The notes: generated from the sequence alone by a model not told the origin. A stretch of 64,000 bases of DNA from Thiosocius sp963759055 (GCA_963759055.1 CAVWYD010000014.1:147752-211751); one strand, 5' to 3'. Counted from the stretch's first letter, positions 35,257 through 44,254 are shown. A program made the numbers and translations.

Positions 35257-35423
35257 TAACTTCTGGCCGAACCTTTTCCTGGGACTATGGCTCAAGGGGA
35301 TAGCCTTCCAAAAGTTCAAGAAATGAATGAGTTAAGTTTCGGGCAAAACCACAGGCCTGCGCAAATCAGGGTGTTACGAATACGAGGGAGGGGATTGTGG
35401 GTCGCTTCGGTTTTCGCGGCGGT
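35257..35423 (+). repeat. Dispersed ksgA-start repeat, copy 8 (subtype A)
   Basis: ksgA core with two changes (GGGACTATGGCTCAAGGGG), subtype A middle and right end (GTCGCTTCGGTTTTCGCGG). Left arm mostly missing. The ~75 bases after it match those after copy 4. It separates the two FtsX-type ABC modules. Confidence 0.88.
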
Positions 35424-35536
35424 TGAAAAAGCCGGATCGATGAGTTGGTTGGCCCAGATCTCGTTCAAAAGCAGCGCGAGCTGTGTTGTCGACATGTGTT
35501 CGATCTCAGATGTGAGGTGGTGCGAGCAGGAGATTT

Positions 35537-36796
35537 CTAGACTCGGACGGAAAGGCCATCGATCAATGACAGCTTGTATGCGCGATAACTCGGTATGACG
35601 CCGACAAGAAATCCGGCAAGTATGACCGAGGCGAGCAATCCCGCCTCGGTGAATGACGGAGCACCAAAAGCTAGCGAGATCCCAAACTGGCTTTCCATGA
35701 TCGGCCGGGCTACCAGAAGAATCGCATGGAGTGCGGCAAACCCCAGCAACACCCCAAGCAGTGTGAGAAAGCCGGCCTCCCCCATGATCAATGCGAATAC
35801 ATGGACCGGCCGTGCGCCGACCGAGCGCAGTATGGCCATTTCACGGCGTCTTTCGTTCAGTCCGGTCATCAGTGCGGTCAGCATGCCGAACATGCCGACG
35901 ATCACGACAAACACGGAGACCAGCAGAAGCGCGTTTTCGGCGATACCGATCAGATTCCAGAGCTGATTGAGTGCGACCCCAGGCAGGATTGCACTGAGCG
36001 GCTCCTGCGGATATTCGTTGATGAAGCGTTGTACCTGGAAGGTCGATACTTTCGACTTCAGGCCCAGCAGAACCGCGGTGATCGTTTTCGGTGTCAGGTC
36101 CAAGTTGCGCGCCTGCTCGGCAGTGTTGGCGGTGCCGGGCAGCGGAGCGCCGTACTGCCAGCCGATGTGGATCGCTTCCAATCCTTCCAGGCCGACATGT
36201 ACCGTATGGTCCACCGGTGTGCCTGTCGGCTCGAGAATGCCGACGACGCTGAACGGCTTGTCGCCGTGACGGGCAAAGGCCACATCACTGGCACCATGCG
36301 CCAGAATGATCTGATCGCCTGGCTTGTAGTTGAGTTTTTGCGCGACCTCCGATCCGATTACTGCCTCATAGACGTCATCGAACACGCGGCCGTGGGCCAG
36401 CTGCAACGCCTTCTGGCGCGCATGGCGGTAATGCTGGAAATAATCCTTCGTGGTGCCGAGCACACGAAATCCGCGGTGTGAATCACCCAGTGACATCGGG
36501 ACTGCCCATGCCACCTTGGGGTGGCTAGACAGGTCCAGATAACTTTTCCAGGACATGTTGTTGGTTGCGTCACCAATGCGGAACACAGAGTACAGAAGCA
36601 GCTGTGCCGGGCCGCTGCGTGCGCCAACAATCAGGTCGGTGCCGGAGATGGTATTGGAGAAACTAGAACGCGTCTCGTTGCGCAGGCGTTCCACGCCCAC
36701 CAGCAGGGTAACGCTCAGCGCAACCGAGATCACGGTCAGTGCGGCGGTGAATCGTCGATTCATCAGGCTGTGCCAGGCGAGTGTTGCTATCGGCAT
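35537..36796 (-). CDS. FtsX-type ABC permease of a zrg-like zinc system
   Basis: 419 residues: N-terminal helix (FTAALTVISVALSVTLLVGV), periplasmic domain (about 45-270) and three C-terminal helices (ALLLVSVFVVIVGMFGMLTA...). Its ATPase gene precedes it by 4 bp. The neighbourhood (His-rich DUF2796 protein, DUF3299 lipoprotein) is like the Vibrio zrg zinc-acquisition set, so it probably supports zinc uptake through the envelope. The assignment rests on context more than on this sequence. Confidence 0.82.
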   Translation of the reverse strand: MPIATLAWHSLMNRRFTAALTVISVALSVTLLVGVERLRNETRSSFSNTISGTDLIVGARSGPAQLLLYSVFRIGDATNNMSWKSYLDLSSHPKVAWAVPMSLGDSHRGFRVLGTTKDYFQHYRHARQKALQLAHGRVFDDVYEAVIGSEVAQKLNYKPGDQIILAHGASDVAFARHGDKPFSVVGILEPTGTPVDHTVHVGLEGLEAIHIGWQYGAPLPGTANTAEQARNLDLTPKTITAVLLGLKSKVSTFQVQRFINEYPQEPLSAILPGVALNQLWNLIGIAENALLLVSVFVVIVGMFGMLTALMTGLNERRREMAILRSVGARPVHVFALIMGEAGFLTLLGVLLGFAALHAILLVARPIMESQFGISLAFGAPSFTEAGLLASVILAGFLVGVIPSYRAYKLSLIDGLSVRV

Positions 36797-36800
36797 GTGC

Positions 36801-37514
36801 TTATCCTGCCTGAGCTTCCCGATGGGCAGCGCGGTTTGCTTCTTTCAACGGAATGCGCCGGTCGAACAGGGGCTCCAGCGATTCATCGTGGCTGACAAAG
36901 ACCAGTGTCGCCCCGGATTCGCCGCATTCTTTGAACAGCAGTTGAACGAATGCCTCGCGCCGGTTCGCGTCGAGCGAAGAAGTGGGCTCATCGGCAATCA
37001 CGATCTCCGGGGAGCCCATCAGCGCGCGCGCGGCGGCCACGCGTTGCTGCTGCCCGACGCTCAAGGTGGTGACAGGACGCCCCAGCAGCTCATCATGCGC
37101 CATGTCCAGATGGTCCAGCAGCCGTAATGCTTCGTGCTCGGGCGTGCCGCTGCGCTTGACCGCCTTGTCCCGACGTTGCCGGGAGAAGCGGCAGGGTAAG
37201 GTTACATTGTCGACCATCGAGAGATAGGGAATCAGGTTAAACATCTGGAATATGTAACCGATATGGTTGGCGCGGAAATGGTCACGCTCGACGCCGCCGA
37301 GTCTTTCCAGTCGGTTGCCCAAAACCTGCAACGAGCCCTGTTCGGCTGTCGTAACGCCTGCCAACAGGCTGAGCAGCGTACTCTTGCCACTGCCGCTCGG
37401 CCCCGAGATAAAGACCTGTTCGCCGCGCGCAATACGAATGGCGTCAAGCGATAAGACGGTCGCTCCGTCCCGCTTCCAGCGGAATATCAGGTCGTTGATC
37501 TCGATTGCGTGCAT
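36801..37514 (-). CDS. ABC ATPase of a zrg-like zinc system
   Basis: 237 residues, MacB/LolD family: Walker A SGPSGSGKSTLLSLL, Q-loop YIFQMFNLIPYLS, Walker B IVIADEPTSSLD, H-loop FVSHDE. The signature reads LSVGQQQRV, with Val in place of the usual first Gly, which should still function as it occurs in relatives of this subfamily. Same operon as the permease. Confidence 0.88.
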   Translation of the reverse strand: MHAIEINDLIFRWKRDGATVLSLDAIRIARGEQVFISGPSGSGKSTLLSLLAGVTTAEQGSLQVLGNRLERLGGVERDHFRANHIGYIFQMFNLIPYLSMVDNVTLPCRFSRQRRDKAVKRSGTPEHEALRLLDHLDMAHDELLGRPVTTLSVGQQQRVAAARALMGSPEIVIADEPTSSLDANRREAFVQLLFKECGESGATLVFVSHDESLEPLFDRRIPLKEANRAAHREAQAG

Positions 37515-37586
37515 ACAGCTCTATTCACTTGTGCAAACCGGCACGGTTGTTCAACCGTCATCCCCGAGGTGTGATACGCAAGACAA

Positions 37587-38186
37587 TCAGAACGTCAGAA
37601 GCGGCTCGCCGCTGCTCAGGGTCGCGGCACCCTGTCCCCCATCGGTGATGTACTGCACGGCCAGATTGTTTATCGCCGGAAAGGCATCGAACAGGCCGAC
37701 GCGCAAGGTGTCGAGTTCACCGGGGACATCACAGGTGAAACGGTACATCGCAGTTATGTCGGAATGCCGCGTATCCGCGTGTTCTTCATCGTCGGATTCG
37801 TGATGCCGATGCCCGTCCTGGGCCGGAGGCCGTGCTGCCTGAGTCGAGCCGGATTCGATCTCGACCTGCGCTGCATGGCAGTTCGCGGTCTTGTTGAAAC
37901 GAAACAGCTGGTCTGCCTTCTTCAGGGTCAAAAGCGCATTTTCTTGTGCCGTGTGCTCCGCTTCTGAAACTGGCGCATGTTCGAAACCGACCAGGTTGGC
38001 GGCAGGGCTGTTCAGCTCGATATGAACGGCCTTGCCGTCGAGCACGAGGTTCAGCGCTGCAATGCCATGCACGTGGCTGGTTTGCGGGCGGTGTGAGTGT
38101 GACTCGTCGGCCTGGGAGCCGGCGGCGATCAACATCGCGATGATGCAGACGCCGGCACGGTGAAGAGGGATGATTCGGTTCATCAA
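37587..38186 (-). CDS. DUF2796 His-rich zinc-binding protein (ZrgA-like)
   Basis: 199 residues: signal peptide (GVCIIAMLIAAGSQA), then DUF2796: SHVHGIAALNLVLDG, LNSPAANLVGFEHAP. A loop at about 120-145 is packed with His and acidic residues (DGHRHHESDDEEHADTRHSD), as in periplasmic zinc-capturing proteins. First gene of the minus-strand operon, followed by ATPase and permease. Zinc binding is inferred from the His-rich loop and the zrg parallel. Confidence 0.85.
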   Translation of the reverse strand: MMNRIIPLHRAGVCIIAMLIAAGSQADESHSHRPQTSHVHGIAALNLVLDGKAVHIELNSPAANLVGFEHAPVSEAEHTAQENALLTLKKADQLFRFNKTANCHAAQVEIESGSTQAARPPAQDGHRHHESDDEEHADTRHSDITAMYRFTCDVPGELDTLRVGLFDAFPAINNLAVQYITDGGQGAATLSSGEPLLTF

Positions 38187-38494
38187 TTGACCTTCGGAGA
38201 AGTTGCACGTATCCGACCTGGCCGGGCCCGAGGCGTTCAGGCCTTGCCATCAGTCTGCTCCAGGTGTCGAGCCGGGATGACTGTTCGAAGCCGAAGTATA
38301 CCCAATGGAAAGCATGGACAGACATCGTGTTCGCCGTCCTTGACGGGGCGCACAGCGTGAGTTGGGTTGGCGATCCGGGAACCTCATTGATCCGCCAGAT
38401 GTCACCCGTTATGCTGCTTCGGCCGCAAGGTTCAGCCTGGCGCGTGTATTTTGCACCTGCGTCGCCCCCCACTGGAAAATCACCCTACACGCCG
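38187..38494. other. Divergent intergenic region
   Basis: About 300 bp between the divergent DUF2796 and DUF3299 genes, so both promoters lie here. A zinc-uptake set would be expected to carry a Zur box; I did not find a convincing palindrome. Confidence 0.4.
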
Positions 38495-39145
38495 ATGATT
38501 TATAGACTTTTTCGAAAAGCACTTCTGTTACCGGCGCTGTTCCTGACAGCCTGTGATTCCGGGCAACCGCCGACGACCATTGCCCCGGCTACCCAAGTGC
38601 TGCCTGCAACTACAACCGCCGCCGAGCCGGCAGTCGTTGAATCCGACCCTTCGTCACCGCTGGAGATACCGGCTGACGGGGCCGATGCAGGCGTTAAGGA
38701 AATCGACTGGGATTCGCTGATCCCGGATGACTATTCACCCGAGAAGCTGCTCGCGGAATATCAGCCGGAAAATATGGAAGACGACGACCCCCGTGCGGCG
38801 GAGCTGATGGAGAAGCTGCGAAAGCTCTGGGACGAGGCACCGGTCAGGACAGAACTGGATGGAAAGGTGGTGAAGCTACCGGGTTTTACGGTGCCGCTGG
38901 AGGGTGACAGTCAGGAAACCAGCAGTTTTCTTCTGGTTCCCTATTATGGCGCTTGCATCCACGTGCCGCCCCCACCCGCCAATCAGACCGTTTTCGTCCT
39001 GACAGAACCCGGCAAAGGCACCAGGCTTGGTGAATTCGACGTCGTTTGGGTTACCGGCACTATGAGTGTCAAACGCATGGACAACGATATGGCGGAAGCC
39101 GGTTATACCCTGTACGCGACTGAAATCGCGCCCTATGAAGAGTAG
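38495..39145 (+). CDS. DUF3299 lipoprotein (ZrgE-like)
   Basis: 216 residues from ATG 38495: signal peptide with lipobox LTAC, a Pro/Thr/Ala-rich linker, then DUF3299: IDWDSLIPDDYSPEKLL, VKLPGFTVPLEGD, LVPYYGACIHVPPPPANQTV. The last motif (ACIHxPPPPxNQ) is the family hallmark. In Vibrio the zrg zinc set includes a DUF3299 protein, which supports the reading of this locus. It is divergent from the other three genes. Confidence 0.85.
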   Translation: MIYRLFRKALLLPALFLTACDSGQPPTTIAPATQVLPATTTAAEPAVVESDPSSPLEIPADGADAGVKEIDWDSLIPDDYSPEKLLAEYQPENMEDDDPRAAELMEKLRKLWDEAPVRTELDGKVVKLPGFTVPLEGDSQETSSFLLVPYYGACIHVPPPPANQTVFVLTEPGKGTRLGEFDVVWVTGTMSVKRMDNDMAEAGYTLYATEIAPYEE

Positions 39146-39154
39146 CGTCGTCTT

Positions 39155-39436
39155 ATGTGGTCGCGCCTTTTCGGTCTGAGTATCTGTCTGGCGGTCGGCT
39201 GCGCCGTCGGCGCCGGTACGAGATCGAGTACCTGCCACATCCATCCGCCCGGGTCCTCGCCGGACAACCCGGTTAACATCATCGGGCCTTTTGCCTCCGT
39301 GGCGGAGTGCGAGACAGAACGCAAACGTCGTTTCTCGGGTGAAGGGCGCTGCCATTGTCAGGCCGATTTCACCCCACGCTGGTATCCACCAGACCCGACA
39401 TTGAACGGACGAAGGCAACCGACCGATCTGCTTTGA
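39155..39436 (+). CDS. Small secreted Cys-rich hypothetical protein
   Basis: 93 residues, signal peptide (LFGLSICLAVGCAVGAG), then a short domain with spaced cysteines (STCHIHPPGS, ASVAECETERKRRF, GRCHCQADFTP). No family recognised. Follows the DUF3299 gene by 9 bp, so probably the same transcript. Confidence 0.6.
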   Translation: MWSRLFGLSICLAVGCAVGAGTRSSTCHIHPPGSSPDNPVNIIGPFASVAECETERKRRFSGEGRCHCQADFTPRWYPPDPTLNGRRQPTDLL

Positions 39437-39635
39437 TGGCGGGATCTGTGCCTGTTTGTCCCGAGTATGGAAGCGGAGTTCAGGTCATAATGGCTTGGAG
39501 AAGGTGATTCGCCGGTCAATCGATGGACTAAAGACAATGGGGGAATTGGGAGAAGGGGCGGTTATGCTCCCTATACCCAATCAGGCCCGTTAAACTCCTT
39601 TTATCCAATCGCCGGTGTGTGCAGGAGTGAGATCA

Positions 39636-40406
39636 ATGCGTCGAGTAGTTTTCAATCAGAAAGGCGGTGTAGGGAAATCCACGATCACCTGCAACCTGGC
39701 AGCGATCAGCGCTGCGCAGGGGAAGCGCGTCCTGGTACTGGATCTCGATCCGCAAGGCAACTCGACCCGCTACCTGCTGGGCCACAATCCGGAGAATCCC
39801 ACTGAGACGCTAGCCGGCTTCTTCAGGGAGATGCTCAACTTCAGCTTCAACAACAAGGGGATCGTCGGGTACATTCATCCAACGCCGTTTGACAGGCTTT
39901 TTCTGATGGCGGCCCATCCTGAGCTGGAGTACCAGCAGGGCAAGCTGGAGGCGCGCTACAAGATGTTCAAATTGCGCGACGCGCTGCTGGCGCTGGAGGG
40001 GTATGACGAGATCTATATCGACACGCCGCCCGCACTCAACTTCTTCACCCGCTCTGCGCTTATCGCGGCTAATGCTTGCCTTATTCCGTTTGACTGCGAC
40101 GACTTTTCGCGTCAGGCGCTCTATGCGCTGCTCGCAAACGTGCAGGAGATCCAGCAGGATCACAACGATCAGCTCCAGATCGAGGGGATTATCGTCAACC
40201 AGTTCCAGTCACGTGCACGTCTGCCCAAGGCATTGGTGGAGGAGTTAATCGGTGAAGGGCTGCCGATCCTGGGCACCTATCTGTCGCCGTCGATTCGCAT
40301 TCGCGAGTCGCATCAGGAAGCCAAGCCGATGATTCACTTCGATCCGCGCCACAAGCTGACCGGCGAGTTCCAGGCGCTATACGGCGCCCTTAGTAGCCAG
40401 GTCTGA
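39636..40406 (+). CDS. ParA family ATPase
   Basis: 256 residues with deviant Walker A NQKGGVGKSTI, Walker A' LDLDPQGNST and Walker B EIYIDTPPAL. ParA-type ATPases position plasmids, chromosomes or other cargo. No parB or parS follows, so it is an orphan here; some orphan ParA proteins position PHA granules or protein clusters, and a phasin/PHA synthase set lies just downstream, which makes a granule role conceivable. AGGAGTG upstream supports the ATG. Confidence 0.9.
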   Translation: MRRVVFNQKGGVGKSTITCNLAAISAAQGKRVLVLDLDPQGNSTRYLLGHNPENPTETLAGFFREMLNFSFNNKGIVGYIHPTPFDRLFLMAAHPELEYQQGKLEARYKMFKLRDALLALEGYDEIYIDTPPALNFFTRSALIAANACLIPFDCDDFSRQALYALLANVQEIQQDHNDQLQIEGIIVNQFQSRARLPKALVEELIGEGLPILGTYLSPSIRIRESHQEAKPMIHFDPRHKLTGEFQALYGALSSQV

Positions 40407-40626
40407 CGCGAGCGCTCAGTCGGCGGTTCAAGGATAACTTGGGGGCATCCATCCGCTCGGCTGCGTTTAACAAACGCGGCAGGGTGCTTGCGGCCTGTGG
40501 GTGTGGCCGGGGCGCGATCAGGCTGACGGTAGCTTGGGGAAAAAGGCCATCAATATTCCTTATGGTTCAGCCTACGCTTGCGGCGCACTAAACTTAAAGC
40601 AGAAGACAATTGAGAGGAGATGAGAG

Positions 40627-40899
40627 ATGTTGACTTACGAGGATTGTATCGGTCTCAGCGATTTGACCGAAGAGGAAGTTGAGGCGATTGCGGAGCACGA
40701 GCATATTCCGGAAATCGTGGCTGCTGAGCTTGGAAGTTACCTGGTCCACACTGACGATGGCGTACCGAAGATCCGTCGCATCATACTGGAAGATATCGAA
40801 TCGGCGGAGAAGAAAGGTGATGCGGAACATGTGATCACGCTGAAGCTTGTACTCAAGCATTTCGTGGACACTCATCCTCAGGCTGCGCTCAACACTTGA
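40627..40899 (+). CDS. Small conserved-looking hypothetical protein
   Basis: 90 residues, acidic, no membrane segment: MLTYEDCIGLSDLTEEEVEA, IAEHEHIPEIVAAELGSYLV, LKLVLKHFVDTHP. Strong Shine-Dalgarno (GAGAGGAGATGAG) before the ATG. I have seen no named domain. Lies between parA and the phasin. Confidence 0.7.
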   Translation: MLTYEDCIGLSDLTEEEVEAIAEHEHIPEIVAAELGSYLVHTDDGVPKIRRIILEDIESAEKKGDAEHVITLKLVLKHFVDTHPQAALNT

Positions 40900-40970
40900 G
40901 CCGTCGACACGGAGATTTTCGAGCGGCGATGTCTGTTTGTCGAAGGAGTCTTGGGGTTGTCGGCGCTGAT

Positions 40971-41050
40971 TTTGTGCGGTGCACAAAAAAGCTTGACCCA
41001 ACCCTGTGCTGTCCCGATAATGGAAACGGATTGTGCAGTGCAGCATTTTT
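40971..41050 (+). promoter_or_regulatory. PhaR-type operator sites before phasin 2
   Basis: Two motif copies: TTTGTGCGGTGCACAAA (40971-40987, a perfect 7-bp inverted repeat) and TTGTGCAGTGCAGCA (41031-41045), the latter nearly identical to the site before phasin 1 (14076-14090). A TTGACC box at 40993 lies between them, so a bound repressor would cover the promoter. Confidence 0.6.
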
Positions 41051-41082
41051 GAAAGGTTCAACCAGACTTAAGGGTAAATATC

Positions 41083-41553
41083 ATGGCTTCTCAGACGAAT
41101 AATCCTTTTGACTTCACCAGCCTTCTCAAAGGCTATGACCCCCAGGCGTTCATTAAGCAGATGCAGGGTGGCTTCAATGCCTATCAGCTGCCGAATTTCG
41201 ACAGCGGTGCTTTTCTGGAGTCCCAGAAGAAGAACATGGAGGCGCTGGTGAGCGCCAACCAAGCCGCTTTTGCCGGTACCCAGGAGCTTTTCAAATGCCA
41301 GTCGGAAATGCTTCAGCAGGCGATGGCTGATGCTACTGAAGCGGCCAAGGGGTTGGCGAGCTCCGGCAATCCACAGGATTTGGCTGAGAAGCAGGCCAAG
41401 TTGTTGCAGTCCGCGGTGGAGAAAGCTCTGGCCAATTCCGCTGAACTGACCGAGTTGGTGAAGAGCAGTCAGGAAGCGGTTGCCAAGCAGGTCAACGAGC
41501 GTTTCCTCGCCAGTGTTCAAGAGATCAAGGACGCGATCAGCAAGCAGGGCTGA
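41083..41553 (+). CDS. phaP: Phasin family protein
   Basis: 156 residues, helical: NPFDFTSLLKGYDPQAFIKQ, SQKKNMEALVSANQAAFAGT, QAKLLQSAVEKALANSAELT. Typical phasin_2 granule-coating protein, longer than the other phasin at 13668. Sits 250 bp before the PHA synthase gene and behind two PhaR-type sites. Confidence 0.92.
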   Translation: MASQTNNPFDFTSLLKGYDPQAFIKQMQGGFNAYQLPNFDSGAFLESQKKNMEALVSANQAAFAGTQELFKCQSEMLQQAMADATEAAKGLASSGNPQDLAEKQAKLLQSAVEKALANSAELTELVKSSQEAVAKQVNERFLASVQEIKDAISKQG

Positions 41554-41800
41554 TTCAGTGTATTGCCTCGTCTCTTCCAAGGTACGCTGCAGGAGAGGCG
41601 AGCCCGTTAATACGTTGTAGCGGGAAAGAGCACACGGATAGTCACGGAAAGCCGGGTATGTCTCGGTCGCTTGCTGTACCCGAACTTACGTGTTGGTTGT
41701 TATTTTGCCGGACTACCGGTCGGCAACCGAATAAAGAGTCGTATCCGCAGAACAGAAGTTGGCATTACGTGGCGAGAAATGCGCCGAGGATGAGCTGACC

Positions 41801-43915
41801 ATGACCGAATCGACCGCCCAGGATCTCAACACTCTTGACATGGGAGAGCTGGCGCAGGGATTGCTGCAGAATTTCAAGACTGTTGAAAATATGTTGACGG
41901 ATTTTTCCAAAAACCACGCGCAGTCGGATCTCGATCCGTTCAATCTCGGCGAGCTCTACAGTGAGTGGTTCGTCACTGCAATTCAGGATCCGCAGAAACT
42001 GGCACAGACCAATCTAGAGTTTTGGCAAAGCGCTATTCAACTCTGCCAGAGCAGCACCATGGGGTTGCTGGGGTTTGAGGCAGAGCCCGTTATCGAGCCG
42101 GATAAGGGTGATCGCCGCTTTCACCACGAAGATTGGGCAAGGCAGCCGATCTTCATGTGCATCAAGCAGTCCTACCTTCTGGTTTCGCAGTGGATGCGAA
42201 GTATGGTGGCCGATGTCGATGGTCTCGACGATCACACTGCCGAGAAGGTGAAGTTTTTCACAGAGCGAATTCTCGACGCGATGTCACCGACCAATTTCGC
42301 GATCACCAATCCTGCGGTGTTGGAGAAAATTCGGGAGACCAAGGGCGGTAGTCTGGTTCACGGCCTGAAGAACATGTTGGAGGATCTGGAGCGGGGACAG
42401 GGACAACTGAAGATCCAGATGACCGACACCAGCGCTTTCGAGTTGGGCAAGAACGTTGCAGTAACGCCGGGAAAAGTCGTCTATCAATGCCGCATGTTTC
42501 AGCTCATTCAATACGCGCCTACTACGGAAAAGGTATTCGAACGGCCACTATTGGTTGTTCCGCCCTGGATCAACAAGTTTTACATCATGGACCTGCAACC
42601 CAAGAACTCGATGCTCAGGTGGCTGGTCGAGCAGGGTCACACGGTGTTCGTCATATCCTGGGTGAATCCGGATGAAAGCTTTAGCGAAATCGGCTTCGAG
42701 GATTACCTGCGTGAAGGCGTACTTCATGCTACCGATATGGTGGAGCAGATAACCGGCGAGAATGAGATCAACGCTATCGGCTATTGCATCGGCGGTACCC
42801 TGTTGAGCACCAGCCTGGCATACATGAAGAGCAAAGGTGACTCTCGCATCAAGAGTTCCACCTACTTCACCACCATGATCGATTTTTCCGAGCCGGGTGA
42901 ACTAGGCGTTTTCATCGATGAAGAACAGATCTCCGGTCTGGAGACGCAGATGGAAAAAGACGGTTATCTTGAGGGATCCTCAATGGCTGCTGCTTTCAAC
43001 CTGATGCGAGCCAATGACCTTATCTGGTCTTTCTATATCAATAACTATCTGCTTGGAAACGACCCGCGTCCGTTCGATCTGCTCTATTGGAATTCTGATT
43101 CCACACGCATGCCGGCCAAGATGCACAGTTGGTACCTGCGCAATATGTACCTGGAAAATCGCTTGTACAAAGGGGAACTGACGGTTGCTGACACATCTAT
43201 CGATCTGACCACTATTGATATCCCGTGCTGTTTCGTTTCCGCTGTCGAGGATCATATCGCGCCCTGGAAATCGACCTATTCGGGGGCCCAGCGTTTCTCG
43301 GGACCGGTACGTTTTATACTCGGTGGATCCGGACATATCGCCGGTATTATCAATCCCCCAGAGCGCGGGAAATACGATTACCGCGTTATCGACGGGTTGG
43401 TATCGAATCCGGATGAATGGGCTGCCGGTGCTGAAAAACATGCCGGCTCCTGGTGGCCAGAGTGGCAACGCTGGATAGAGCCGATGAGCGGGGATTTGAT
43501 TGAAGCGCGTCAGCCTGGCAGCGACAGATTCAAAGCACTCGAAGCCGCACCTGGCTCTTACGTCAAGGCCCGTATCGGAGAAGAAGCCGTCGCGCCTTTC
43601 CCTGCGCCGGTTGCTGTGGAAAAAGCAGCCGAGCTCAAGGTTAAGAGGCCTTCGGCAAAAACAATATCAGCGGAAAAAGCCAGGACGACAAAAACTGTTG
43701 CTGAGCCTGGAGTAGCAGATGATTTGACTGCAATAACCGGCATTGGACCCAAGATAGCCTCTGTATTGCAAAAGAAAGGGATCACCAGCTATGCAGCACT
43801 GGCGGCGATGACGCCTGATGAAATTAAGACTCGGCTGTTGACCGAAGGATCGGGTTACGCCAGATTCGATACGTCAGGTTGGCCTGCAGTGGCGAAACAG
43901 CTAAGCAGTGAGTAA
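41801..43915 (+). CDS. phaC: Class I PHA synthase with C-terminal helix-hairpin-helix domain
   Basis: 704 residues; polymerises hydroxyacyl-CoA into polyhydroxyalkanoate on granules. Residues ~1-600 form a class I PhaC with catalytic Cys in GYCIGGTLL, the catalytic Asp near SAVEDHIAPW and His in GGSGHIAGI. A charged Ala/Lys linker (about 600-645) leads to an extra domain: DDLTAITGIGPKIASVLQKK and GITSYAALAAMTPDEI, a helix-hairpin-helix fold as found in DNA-binding or ribosome-associated proteins. Class I enzymes normally end near 590, so this is a fusion. ATG 41801 chosen; the frame is open to 41759. Confidence 0.92.
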   Translation: MTESTAQDLNTLDMGELAQGLLQNFKTVENMLTDFSKNHAQSDLDPFNLGELYSEWFVTAIQDPQKLAQTNLEFWQSAIQLCQSSTMGLLGFEAEPVIEPDKGDRRFHHEDWARQPIFMCIKQSYLLVSQWMRSMVADVDGLDDHTAEKVKFFTERILDAMSPTNFAITNPAVLEKIRETKGGSLVHGLKNMLEDLERGQGQLKIQMTDTSAFELGKNVAVTPGKVVYQCRMFQLIQYAPTTEKVFERPLLVVPPWINKFYIMDLQPKNSMLRWLVEQGHTVFVISWVNPDESFSEIGFEDYLREGVLHATDMVEQITGENEINAIGYCIGGTLLSTSLAYMKSKGDSRIKSSTYFTTMIDFSEPGELGVFIDEEQISGLETQMEKDGYLEGSSMAAAFNLMRANDLIWSFYINNYLLGNDPRPFDLLYWNSDSTRMPAKMHSWYLRNMYLENRLYKGELTVADTSIDLTTIDIPCCFVSAVEDHIAPWKSTYSGAQRFSGPVRFILGGSGHIAGIINPPERGKYDYRVIDGLVSNPDEWAAGAEKHAGSWWPEWQRWIEPMSGDLIEARQPGSDRFKALEAAPGSYVKARIGEEAVAPFPAPVAVEKAAELKVKRPSAKTISAEKARTTKTVAEPGVADDLTAITGIGPKIASVLQKKGITSYAALAAMTPDEIKTRLLTEGSGYARFDTSGWPAVAKQLSSE

Positions 43916-43947
43916 GCCGCCCGCGGGGTAGGTAGTCGTGACACGCG

Positions 43948-43968
43948 GGCCGGAGATTTTCTCCGGCC
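43948..43968 (+). terminator. Hairpin after phaC
   Basis: Perfect 9-bp stem GGCCGGAGA / TCTCCGGCC with a 3-base loop, 33 bases after the phaC stop. The following TGTGCTGTTCTG is only weakly U-rich. Confidence 0.45.
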
Positions 43969-43980
43969 TGTGCTGTTCTG

Positions 43981-44244
43981 AAAGGGGACGGGAGAAAAGG
44001 GGACGGAGGTATTTGGAGGCGTTTAATTTTTGACCAGTCGCTTTGGCGGCGATAGGGTTTGATTTTGAAACGGCATACGCAGGGAGGCGAGGATGCCAAG
44101 ACGAGCGAGGCACTATGTGCCGGGGCTTCCGTATCACGTCGTGCAACGCGGCAGATGCGGCGAGGGCGACCGCGCAACACAGAAAAAACGTAGCCAAGCA
44201 CGAATTAATTCCTCCGTCCCCTTTTCCGGAAACGTCCCCTTTTC
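43981..44244 (+). pseudogene. REP-associated tyrosine transposase (RAYT) remnant
   Basis: A frame at 44093 starts MPRRARHYVPGLPYHVVQRG, the hallmark N terminus of RAYT (IS200/IS605-related Y1 transposases), but after about 20 residues it loses similarity, so the catalytic core is deleted. The remnant is bracketed by G-rich palindromic ends: AAAGGGGACGG...GGACGGAGG (43981-44009) and the inverse CCTCCGTCCCCTTTTC (44211-44226). Confidence 0.7.
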
Positions 44245-44254
44245 CGCCCTTTTC

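Noticed and set aside
39636..40406. Plasmid partition locus
   Set aside because: No parB, parS-like repeats or replication gene nearby; surroundings are chromosomal.
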